Of a DNA stretch of 12,945 nt, positions 7,117 through 12,271 are shown in pieces. Source of the stretch: Defluviitaleaceae bacterium (GTDB lineage: Bacteria > Bacillota > Clostridia > Lachnospirales > UBA5962); assembly GCA_009787435.1 (NCBI GenBank), contig WRFW01000201.1:1-12945 (forward strand), written 5' to 3'. A model generated the notes under the pieces. It searched no databases and was not told the origin of the DNA. It worked only from the letters and a program-made list of their open reading frames with translations. The stretch's first letter is position 1; each line of letters begins with the position of its first letter. The translations under genes were made by a program, and so were the position numbers.

Positions 7117-7714
7117 TTTATATTTAGTAACAGATGAGAATATTTGCGAAGATTTAGAAAAAGCTGTGGAAGAAGCTATTATAGGCGGTGTTACAATAGT
7201 TCAACTTCGTGAAAAAAATAAATCTTCAAGAAAGTTTTATGAAAAAGCAGTTAAAATAAGAGAGATAACAAAAAAATATAATACACCCCTAATAATAAAC
7301 GATAGAGTAGACATAGCATATGCAGTAGAAGCAGACGGGGTTCACCTAGGGCAAGACGATTTAGATATAAAAGAAGCTAGAAAAATAATGGGGAATAAAA
7401 TAATAGGAATTTCAACAAATTTTGTATCCCAAGCTATAAAAGCTGAAAAAGCTGGGGCAGACTATATAGGAGTTGGGGCAGTATTTAAAACAAATACGAA
7501 AGAAAATTCTATACATATAGGAATAGAGGGTCTTAAAGAGATTAAAGAGGCTGTGAAAATTCCAATAGTGGCTATAGGTGGTATAAATGAATTAAATATA
7601 AGTGAAATTAAAAATATAGGTGTGCAAGGCTATGCTATAGTATCTGCAATATTAGCAAAAGAAGATAAAAGATTAGCAGCTGAAAATTTAAAAAAAGCTT
7701 GCCAGCCGGGCTAA
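7106..7714 (+). CDS. thiE: Thiamine-phosphate synthase
   Basis: ThiE joins HMP-PP (from ThiD) and HET-P (from ThiM), releasing pyrophosphate and giving thiamine phosphate. It has a cytosolic TIM-barrel fold, 202 aa. Motifs seen: IVQLREK (31-37), LIINDRVDIA (62-71), ADGVHLGQ (76-83), GADYIGVGAVFKT (117-129), and PIVAIGGI (153-160). I chose the ATG at 7106 over the in-frame ATG at 7079: only 7106 has AAAAAAGGAG at the right distance, and the extra residues are unlike the family. It overlaps the end of thiM. thiW follows 17 nt later. Confidence 0.95.
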   Translation: MNYSLYLVTDENICEDLEKAVEEAIIGGVTIVQLREKNKSSRKFYEKAVKIREITKKYNTPLIINDRVDIAYAVEADGVHLGQDDLDIKEARKIMGNKIIGISTNFVSQAIKAEKAGADYIGVGAVFKTNTKENSIHIGIEGLKEIKEAVKIPIVAIGGINELNISEIKNIGVQGYAIVSAILAKEDKRLAAENLKKACQPG

Positions 7715-7731
7715 TTTTAGGAGGAAACTAG

Positions 7732-8244
7732 ATGATTTTTAAAGCAGACGTTAAAAATAAAAATTTAAAAAAAATTACACTATCTGCACTTCTAATTGCT
7801 ATAGGTGTTGCTCTTTCATTTTTTAGCTTCCCTGTTGGAATTGCCAGAATATTTCCTTTCCAACATATGATAAATGTTATTGCGGGTGTTATTTTAGGAC
7901 CCTTTTATGCTGTGCTTGCGGCTTTTGGCACTTCTTTAATAAGAAATATTATGGGAACAGGCAGCTTGCTAGCATTCCCAGGAAGCATGATAGGTGCTTT
8001 GCTTGCAGGTGTGTTATATAAAACTAGTGGGAAAATACTTTTAAGCAGTATAGGCGAGCTAATAGGCACAGGGCTAATAGGTGCCATAGTCGCTTTTCCT
8101 GTGGCAAGGTTTATAATCGGAAATGAAGCTGCTACACTATTTTTATTTGTAGTTCCTTTTGGGCTAAGCTCTCTAGCAGGCAGTGCTATTGGGTTTATAG
8201 TTTTAAAAGCTTCTAATTTGATTGGCATTTTAAAGTTAATTTAA
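7732..8244 (+). CDS. thiW: ECF transporter substrate-binding (S) component ThiW, predicted thiazole importer
   Basis: A 170-aa integral membrane protein with about five hydrophobic segments (about residues 15-35, 44-66, 78-96, 104-127, 134-158). The segments GELIGTGLIGAIVAFPVARFI and FVVPFGLSSLAGSAIGF match the ThiW family as I know it. ThiW has been proposed from thi-operon context to import hydroxyethylthiazole, using the shared energy-coupling module (EcfA, EcfA', EcfT), which is not encoded here. Its place after thiM and thiE fits this role. The ATG has AGGAGG 7 nt upstream. A terminator begins about 50 nt after the stop. Confidence 0.88.
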   Translation: MIFKADVKNKNLKKITLSALLIAIGVALSFFSFPVGIARIFPFQHMINVIAGVILGPFYAVLAAFGTSLIRNIMGTGSLLAFPGSMIGALLAGVLYKTSGKILLSSIGELIGTGLIGAIVAFPVARFIIGNEAATLFLFVVPFGLSSLAGSAIGFIVLKASNLIGILKLI

Positions 8245-8293
8245 GACGACCAAAAGGAGTTTTTAGAGATACCCCCGATTTAAAAAATAAAAA

Positions 8294-8328
8294 AAGTTGA
8301 AAGCCGATAAACTTTCAACTTCTTTTTA
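8294..8328. terminator. Bidirectional Rho-independent terminator
   Basis: A perfect 10-bp stem AAGTTGAAAG/CTTTCAACTT (8294-8303 with 8312-8321) has an 8-nt loop. On the plus strand it is followed by TCTTTTTAT and ends the thi operon. On the minus strand it is followed by TTTTTATTTTTT and can end the regulator operon. Confidence 0.82.
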
Positions 8329-8353
8329 TACTTTTAGGAGGGTATAAAAATTT

Positions 8354-8373
8354 TAGTGGTATATTAACCACTA
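8354..8373 (-). terminator. Small hairpin after the regulator gene
   Basis: A 7-bp perfect stem TAGTGGT/ACCACTA with a 6-nt loop, 63 nt beyond the regulator stop. On the minus strand it is followed by AAATTTTTAT, so it may be a first, weaker terminator for that operon. Confidence 0.4.
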
Positions 8374-8435
8374 TTAACTAAACAAAGATATGTTCGTTTA
8401 AAAATTACATTATTATTATTTTTTGTGTGATATTT

Positions 8436-9512
8436 TCAATATCCAGTTTTTTTGAATTGTATTTTAAATTTATGCAAATTATCTGCAAAATCTTGAAGCA
8501 AAAGCAAGCCTTCTTTTTTAAGACCTTTTGATTTTGCTTTTAACTTTTCAAATTCTTGGTCTTCTTCGAGCATTAACTTATCTTGTTCTTTTATTCCTTT
8601 GTATATCTCTTCAATAGAGACATCTAACTTGTGGGCTATTTTGAAAAGTTGATAGCCATAAAAGCTTTTATCGCCACTTTCTAAAGAACTAAGATGGCTA
8701 ACAGTACAATCTAAAACATATGCAACTTCTTCTAAGGAAATGCCTTTTAATTCCCTAAGCTGCCGTACATTTGAGCCTACTAAAATAGCAAATTGGTTTT
8801 TAGTAATTGAAGAGCCTGCACTGGAAAAATAAAATTTAACTTCATCTTTCACAGCTTTATAAATATCTCTATTCATATCTTTCAACTCTTCTAAGAGAGG
8901 GTCTATTTCTTCAAATTCTCTTTCAAAAATGTGCTTTCTAATGAGTATAGCAGTTTCGTAAATTTTAAATTCTTCTGCTGAACTTTCACAAATTGCTAAT
9001 GCAGAGCTTACATTTTCTATAAAAAGCTTTTCTAGCTTTTGAAACCTTGAAATGTGAGACCTAATATCTATCTCAAAAAAATATGCCCTTAAAAGCCTAA
9101 TTAAAATATTCATATGAATAGCAAGTTTAATCTTAACATAAAGCTCGTGCTTTAAATATTTATTTAAAGCTGCAAAAGCTTGGCTAAATAATATCTCTGC
9201 TTCTTCAAAATTAAAAGTATAGCCTACGGCATACTGAGTAAGCCTTATATCATACAAATTCCATTTGCTTATAGATTTATATGTAAGCTTTTCTATAATT
9301 GGCTTTGCAGTTTCTGAAATTTTATCAAAATTCCTATCATTAAGGGCTTCTAATTCTATTTGAGACATTATTAAAAGATGTATTAGTTGCAAGTCTTCTT
9401 TTTCAAGCTTTTCAATATATTTGGATAGCTTATTTTGAAAAGCTCTAACCTTAGGTAAGCTTTTATGATTTCCACCTAAAGAAAAAAACTCATTAAAAAG
9501 TTCATCTTTCAT
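8436..9512 (-). CDS. XRE-type regulator with large helical N-terminal domain, candidate peptide receptor
   Basis: A 358-aa cytosolic protein. Residues 1 to about 240 are rich in Leu, Glu, Lys and Phe and read as consecutive amphipathic helices, resembling TPR-like repeats; this is a visual judgement, as no profile was run. Residues about 245-306 form a complete HTH_3/XRE domain (VRQLRELKGISLEEVAYVLD, then the recognition-helix segment TVSHLSSLESGDKS, then FKIAHKLDVSIEEIYKG). A charged helical tail follows. RRNPP and Rgg receptors normally carry the HTH first and the TPR domain after it; here the order is reversed. The ATG is 12 nt after the stop of the second tiny peptide gene, with only a weak AGGGA site, so translation may be coupled to that gene. 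Function is inferred, not recognised: a helical-sensor transcription factor probably controlled by the peptides encoded upstream. Confidence 0.82.
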   Translation of the reverse strand: MKDELFNEFFSLGGNHKSLPKVRAFQNKLSKYIEKLEKEDLQLIHLLIMSQIELEALNDRNFDKISETAKPIIEKLTYKSISKWNLYDIRLTQYAVGYTFNFEEAEILFSQAFAALNKYLKHELYVKIKLAIHMNILIRLLRAYFFEIDIRSHISRFQKLEKLFIENVSSALAICESSAEEFKIYETAILIRKHIFEREFEEIDPLLEELKDMNRDIYKAVKDEVKFYFSSAGSSITKNQFAILVGSNVRQLRELKGISLEEVAYVLDCTVSHLSSLESGDKSFYGYQLFKIAHKLDVSIEEIYKGIKEQDKLMLEEDQEFEKLKAKSKGLKKEGLLLLQDFADNLHKFKIQFKKTGY

Positions 9513-9524
9513 TTAAACTAATCC

Positions 9525-9572
9525 CTACCATAACCAACTAGCAGGGTTTATTTTAATGTTGGTTTGTAGCAT
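9525..9572 (-). CDS. Tiny peptide gene 2 (15 aa), candidate signalling peptide, tail frameshifted
   Basis: The product is MLQTNIKINPASWLW. The ATG has the strong site GAGGGGAGGG 10 nt upstream. It shares IKINPASWL with peptide 1 and a 27-nt exact DNA match. The tail differs: relative to peptide 1, eight bases are missing after the WL codons, so the frame shifts and stops at TAG (9527-9525). In the shifted frame the bases at 9529-9518 still encode G-R-D-stop, the ending of peptide 1. It may be a decaying copy or a variant signal. The regulator ATG lies 12 nt downstream. Confidence 0.6.
   Translation of the reverse strand: MLQTNIKINPASWLW
9531..9557 (-). repeat. 27-bp direct repeat, copy 2 (peptide core)
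   Basis: Exact copy of 9653-9679, 122 bp away. It encodes the shared IKINPASWL core of the two peptides. It reads as a tandem gene duplication. Confidence 0.9.
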
Positions 9573-9631
9573 TTATTCTTTTCCCTCCCCTCTTACACTT
9601 CATGTGCATATTTTTTTGCTATCCATAAAAA

Positions 9632-9691
9632 TTAGTCTCTTCCAAAGCCAACTAACCAACTAGCAGGGTTTATTTTAATAATGTTGCTCAT
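9632..9691 (-). CDS. Tiny peptide gene 1 (19 aa), candidate signalling peptide
   Basis: The product is MSNIIKINPASWLVGFGRD. The ATG at 9691 has a near-perfect ribosome binding site (AAGGAGGAAGG, 9 nt gap after AAGGAGGA), good evidence that it is translated. It is too short for normal gene callers. It has no classical signal peptide; short hydrophobic RRNPP/SHP-type signals often lack one, too. A hydrophobic, Trp-containing core (PASWLVGFG) is flanked by charged ends. It heads the row peptide 1, peptide 2, regulator. Other readings are a leader peptide controlling the regulator or a tiny toxin. Confidence 0.68.
   Translation of the reverse strand: MSNIIKINPASWLVGFGRD
9653..9679 (-). repeat. 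27-bp direct repeat, copy 1 (peptide core)
   Basis: Exact copy of 9531-9557; it encodes IKINPASWL within peptide 1. Confidence 0.9.
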
Positions 9692-9721
9692 TTTTTGCCT
9701 TCCTCCTTTCTTTTTCATTTC

Positions 9722-9807
9722 GCTCTTCGGCTTAAACCTTGGGGGTAAGATAATCAATAAATATAGTTTTTACATATACTTTTTTGAATAGCATTTAACC
9801 GAAGAGC
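9722..9807. promoter_or_regulatory. Inverted repeat flanking the peptide-regulator promoter
   Basis: GCTCTTCGG-c-TTAAA (9722-9736) and TTTAACCGAAGAGC (9794-9807) are inverted copies, 14 matched pairs with one bulged base. The 57 bp between them hold the predicted minus-strand promoter. The arms would sit at about -50 and +25, a layout suited to a dimeric or looping regulator. The arms are GC-rich for this region. If transcription started further upstream, the same bases could form an RNA hairpin. Confidence 0.5.
9760..9788 (-). promoter_or_regulatory. Probable promoter of the peptide-regulator operon
   Basis: On the minus strand, TTCAAA (9788-9783), 17 nt, TATATT (9765-9760). It is weaker than the other promoters here, which would fit a regulated promoter. 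Predicted start is near 9753, about 60 nt before peptide 1. Confidence 0.45.
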
Positions 9808-10023
9808 AATTTGAAAAATTTTTTTATAATATTTTTCTTCTACTTTCTCTATTAGCAAAGTGTTTTATTTTCTGAAAAATATTAATTATGAAAATAAGTA
9901 TATCATATAAAAAGCCATTTTGCAAGCCATTTCTAAGAAAAAACACAAAAAATTTCTTCACAAAAGCAAAAATTCCTTGTATTTTACAATACATTTTTTA
10001 TCAAAAGCGCCTTTTTACATTGG
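9808..10023. other. AT-rich gap with no recognised feature
   Basis: This stretch separates the divergent peptide-regulator operon and the 41-aa gene. It is very AT-rich with many A and T runs. I see no supported gene, RNA or clear repeat in it, apart from a 5-bp hairpin (TTGTA/TACAA) near 9980. Confidence 0.5.
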
Positions 10024-10052
10024 TTGACAGGAAAAAGATTGTATGGTATACT
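10024..10052 (+). promoter_or_regulatory. Strong sigma-A promoter for the 41-aa gene
   Basis: TTGACA (10024-10029), 17 nt, TATACT (10047-10052). The predicted start is near 10059, giving a leader of about 54 nt. Confidence 0.82.
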
Positions 10053-10112
10053 ATTTTTGTAAGTCGCTAAAAAACTTTTAAAACTAATGAAAAATTTAAG
10101 GGGGTGCTAAAT

Positions 10113-10238
10113 ATGTCTGTTTATAAAAACACACACGCTGAAATGATAAGTGCTATGGCAGAAGCTATTGACAGCTTAAAAGAAACTTTAATCAAAGTTG
10201 AAAATATGTACTTAAATTCTAACGAAGATAGAAAATAA
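10113..10238 (+). CDS. 41-aa small protein, function unknown
   Basis: Starts MSVYKNTHAEMISAMAEAID and ends NSNEDRK. No Cys, Trp or Pro; Ala, Glu, Met and Leu spacing fits a single amphipathic helix from about residue 8 to 34. There is no signal peptide or membrane segment. The case that it is real rests on its unit: consensus promoter at 10024-10052, strong AAGGGGGTG site before the ATG, and a clean terminator 14 nt after the stop. It is transcribed away from the peptide-regulator operon, so it could be a target of that regulator, but nothing shows this directly. I do not recognise the family. Confidence 0.78.
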   Translation: MSVYKNTHAEMISAMAEAIDSLKETLIKVENMYLNSNEDRK

Positions 10239-10251
10239 AATAGAAAATAAA

Positions 10252-10287
10252 AAATAGCAAGGGCTTCTCCTCCTTTGCTATTTTTTT
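10252..10287 (+). terminator. Rho-independent terminator of the 41-aa gene
   Basis: AAATAGCAAGGG (10252-10263) pairs with CCTTTGCTATTT (10272-10283; one G-U pair) around an 8-nt loop, followed by a run of T. Confidence 0.88.
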
Positions 10288-10306
10288 AAATTTTAAAATT
10301 GTTATT

Positions 10307-10347
10307 TTATAATTTTTCCACTAACTAAAACTGGCTATACTTGAATA
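10307..10347 (-). pseudogene. Decayed 3' fragment of a second copy of the 169-aa secreted protein gene
   Basis: On the minus strand this stretch aligns with the last part of the gene at 11512-12021 (bases 11523-11577), including the codons for the segment near VQPVSVSGNYQITV. Most bases match, with a 6-nt gap, small indels, and a TAG where the intact gene has CAA. The upstream remainder of the copy is not recognisable. It lies between the 41-aa gene terminator and the end of the 196-aa gene. Confidence 0.7.
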
Positions 10348-10370
10348 TCGGAGAAAAGTAAAATCCCTGC

Positions 10371-10400
10371 TATTTTTATAAAATTTCTTCTATAAAAATA
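10371..10400. repeat. AT-rich perfect inverted repeat
   Basis: TATTTTTATA (10371-10380) and TATAAAAATA (10391-10400) form a 10-bp stem with a 10-nt loop, 52 bp beyond the stop of the 196-aa gene. It may be a weak terminator for that gene. No U-run follows on the minus strand. Confidence 0.4.
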
Positions 10401-10451
10401 TATTGAAATTGTAAAAATACTGTAATTTTTGAATTAATTTTCTTCAACTAT

Positions 10452-11042
10452 TCAACCAATACTTGATACAGCACCATCTACAGGAATAGATGAGTTTGTA
10501 TTTTCATAGCTTTTATTGTTACCTAACTCTAAAGCTTCTTTGAATAAAGCGACGTCTATAATACCATTTTGCGAACTTTCTAAAGCTTGCTCTAAATATT
10601 CATTCAAAATGAAAGTTTTATTATCTAAAAAGCTTAAATCTTCTAAGTCGGCTGAAAAATGACCTATGCTAGTTAAGTTTCCTCTGAAAGTTGCCCCCCA
10701 AGTAGGTCCAGTGCCAGAGCCTAAAATATTAACTCGTGTTGGTGTAGTAACTCTAGTTACAATGCCAGTATAGACAACAGAACCGCTAATATGACTAATT
10801 CTATATTGTGCCGGAACAAGATGAAAAGCAATCCAACTATTGTTCGTTAAAAATTGATTAAAACTAATAGAAGAATTAAAGGGAGTTATGAGTTCAAGTT
10901 CAAGTTCATTTTGTTGCTCTGCAAACACTAAATCTCTACTATTAAATTCGGCAGATACTGTTGCCATTGGCGTGAATGCCATTATAGAAGCTAAAAATAC
11001 AATTGCAGCTAACTTTGATTTTTGTTTCTTGAATTTCTTCAT
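10452..11042 (-). CDS. Exported protein of unknown function, 196 aa
   Basis: The N-terminus is a clear Sec signal peptide: a very basic start (MKKFKKQKSK), a hydrophobic core at about 11-24, and a likely cleavage after Ala31 (TVSA-EF). The mature part is about 165 residues, rich in Ser, Thr, Asn and beta-forming residues in the middle (about 65-130), with an acidic, more helical stretch at about 130-175. No cell-wall anchor (LPXTG) or lipobox is seen, so the protein is probably released. NSWIAFHL at about 67-74 loosely resembles EGWVSFNL of the 169-aa protein downstream in sequence order, so the two may be distant relatives. The ATG has AGGAGG 8 nt upstream and its own consensus promoter (11173-11145). 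No family recognised. Confidence 0.82.
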   Translation of the reverse strand: MKKFKKQKSKLAAIVFLASIMAFTPMATVSAEFNSRDLVFAEQQNELELELITPFNSSISFNQFLTNNSWIAFHLVPAQYRISHISGSVVYTGIVTRVTTPTRVNILGSGTGPTWGATFRGNLTSIGHFSADLEDLSFLDNKTFILNEYLEQALESSQNGIIDVALFKEALELGNNKSYENTNSSIPVDGAVSSIG

Positions 11043-11144
11043 TAAAAAAACCTCCTATGTTAAACTTTATTTTCTTATGACAAATTCTCTTACAAAAAGC
11101 CATAAGTATGTCCCACCAATTAGTAAGAGTAAATGGTTATATAT

Positions 11145-11173
11145 AGTATAGCAGATTTCTAAATTTATGTCAA
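11145..11173 (-). promoter_or_regulatory. Sigma-A promoter of the 196-aa exported protein gene
   Basis: On the minus strand, TTGACA (11173-11168), 17 nt, TATACT (11150-11145). Predicted start is near 11138; the leader is about 96 nt and contains CTCTTAC/GTAAGAG inverted arms (11087-11093 and 11123-11129). Confidence 0.8.
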
Positions 11174-11175
11174 TA

Positions 11176-11198
11176 AATTTTAGTGAAATTCTAAAATT
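11176..11198 (-). terminator. Weak AT-rich hairpin after the 66-aa gene
   Basis: An 8-bp perfect stem AATTTTAG/CTAAAATT (11176-11183 with 11191-11198) and 7-nt loop, just upstream of the next promoter. It lacks G-C pairs and a clear U-run, so it may only be chance in AT-rich DNA. Confidence 0.3.
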
Positions 11199-11218
11199 AA
11201 AAATCTAATTATTTTTTA

Positions 11219-11419
11219 TTAAGGGTTTTCAGATAAAAAAATAAATCTAAATATAAATCTTATTAAATAAAACAACACAGTGCCTCTAATTATACTTTTA
11301 AAAGTAATTTCTTTAAAAGACAATATAAAAGCAACAACTATTTCTTTAAAAGACATCCCTTTATATCGGTTTATATCTTCTTTAAAATATTCAATAATTT
11401 TATAATTAATTTTTCTCAA
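11219..11419 (-). CDS. Small basic membrane-associated protein, 66 aa, TTG start
   Basis: Begins at TTG with AAGGAG 6 nt upstream (AAGGAGAGATT-TTG), which decides the start. The N-terminal half is basic and polar, with SFKEI and the similar SFKEITF repeated 11 residues apart. A hydrophobic stretch (about residues 43-62, VLFYLIRFIFRFIFL) is interrupted by Arg, so it may be a surface-lying amphipathic helix rather than a normal membrane span. It lies 92 nt after the 169-aa secreted protein gene on the same strand, with no clear promoter of its own, so it may share that transcript. An immunity or accessory protein for a secreted peptide is one idea with no direct support. No family recognised. 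Confidence 0.5.
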   Translation of the reverse strand: MRKINYKIIEYFKEDINRYKGMSFKEIVVAFILSFKEITFKSIIRGTVLFYLIRFIFRFIFLSENP

Positions 11420-11511
11420 AATCTCTCCTTTTTAGACTAATCTTATGTAAGCAATAAATATAAACATCATAGCAAAAGTAGAAAATACAAACTATCAATA
11501 AAATATTTTAT

Positions 11512-12021
11512 CTAAGGTCTAGAAACTGTTATTTGATAATTACCACTAACTGAAACTGGTTGTACTTGCACTGAATACCTACCAGCATTATGTGGAACAG
11601 TTACACGAATGCCACGGTTTGTTGGCACATCATGGTTAAATGCTATAAGATTATTATTACCATCTCTAACTTCTATCTTTATGTTACCTGGATTTCCAAA
11701 CCTGTTTTCTATAAAAATCTCTCTAGTAAATAGATTATTTTCTGAACCAATAGTTGTCCATCTTCCTACAGTTAAAGCAAATCTTCTATCTACTGTTAAT
11801 CTTGATGTTTGCCCCTGCTCGTATTCACCACCATTTAAATTAAAAGAAACCCAACCCTCTGGAAACTTTTCAGCCTCTATACTATTTTCAGAAACTATTT
11901 GAGCTTCAACAAAATTACTATAATCTACTTCTGAAGCATTTAAATTGAACGTTCCTAAAAATATTGTACCAGACAATACCAAAACAACTGCTGAAATACC
12001 TAATTTTTTACTTATACTCAT
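11512..12021 (-). CDS. Exported beta-rich protein of unknown function, 169 aa
   Basis: A Sec signal peptide covers residues 1 to about 30 (basic start, hydrophobic core AVVLVLSGTIFLGTF, likely cleavage after NAS). The mature part is about 139 residues with alternating hydrophobic residues, consistent with a beta-sandwich. The end (GRYSVQVQPVSVSGNYQITV) resembles the last strands of PPC-type extracellular domains, a similarity judged by eye only. No catalytic motif, anchor or cysteine is seen. The ATG has AAGGGGA upstream, and a perfect consensus promoter lies at 12188-12160. A decayed partial copy of this gene is found at 10307-10347. The 66-aa gene follows downstream. Confidence 0.83.
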   Translation of the reverse strand: MSISKKLGISAVVLVLSGTIFLGTFNLNASEVDYSNFVEAQIVSENSIEAEKFPEGWVSFNLNGGEYEQGQTSRLTVDRRFALTVGRWTTIGSENNLFTREIFIENRFGNPGNIKIEVRDGNNNLIAFNHDVPTNRGIRVTVPHNAGRYSVQVQPVSVSGNYQITVSRP

Positions 12022-12131
12022 TTTTATTTCCCCTTTTCAAACTTTATTATTTAAAGCTATTAATTGAGAAGAATGCATTTTATAAAAAAGTAGAAACTAG
12101 ATATTTATATTTATTAGCTCTCCATGTTACA

Positions 12132-12151
12132 CCAACTATAGGGATAGTTGG
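12132..12151 (-). promoter_or_regulatory. Perfect palindrome at the predicted transcription start
   Basis: CCAACTAT-AGGG-ATAGTTGG, an 8-bp perfect stem with a 4-nt centre, begins about 2 bp after the predicted start of the 169-aa gene transcript. It may be a repressor operator, or a 5'-end hairpin that protects the mRNA. Confidence 0.6.
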
Positions 12152-12159
12152 ATATAAAT

Positions 12160-12188
12160 ATTATATCATGTATTTAAATTAATGTCAA
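12160..12188 (-). promoter_or_regulatory. Perfect consensus sigma-A promoter of the 169-aa gene
   Basis: On the minus strand, TTGACA (12188-12183), 17 nt, TATAAT (12165-12160). Predicted start is near 12153; the leader is about 130 nt. Confidence 0.85.
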
Positions 12189-12228
12189 TAATTTAAATAC
12201 AAAATAACTTTTTTTGTTTAAAAACATT

Positions 12229-12245
12229 TTGATTTTCAAAATCAA
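12229..12245 (-). terminator. Hairpin after uvrC, possible terminator
   Basis: TTGATTTT-c-AAAATCAA forms an 8-bp AT-rich palindrome 27 bp after the uvrC stop. On the minus strand it is followed by AATGTTTTT. It is weak by stability but well placed. Confidence 0.4.
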
Positions 12246-12271
12246 GTTTGAAAAGATAAACATTAAAAAAT

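Noticed and set aside
8254..8342. Two ribosome-binding-like sites (AAAAGGAG near 8255, AGGAGGG near 8336)
   Set aside because: Neither is followed by a usable start codon with an open frame; they may be relics or chance.
9598..9630. Short ATG frames between the two peptide genes, such as one of eight codons starting near 9625
   Set aside because: They have no ribosome binding site and no similarity to the NPASWL peptides.
9888..10070. 60-codon open frame on the plus strand
   Set aside because: It has no ribosome binding site, has biased Lys/Phe composition expected of AT-rich noncoding DNA, and runs across the strong promoter at 10024-10052.
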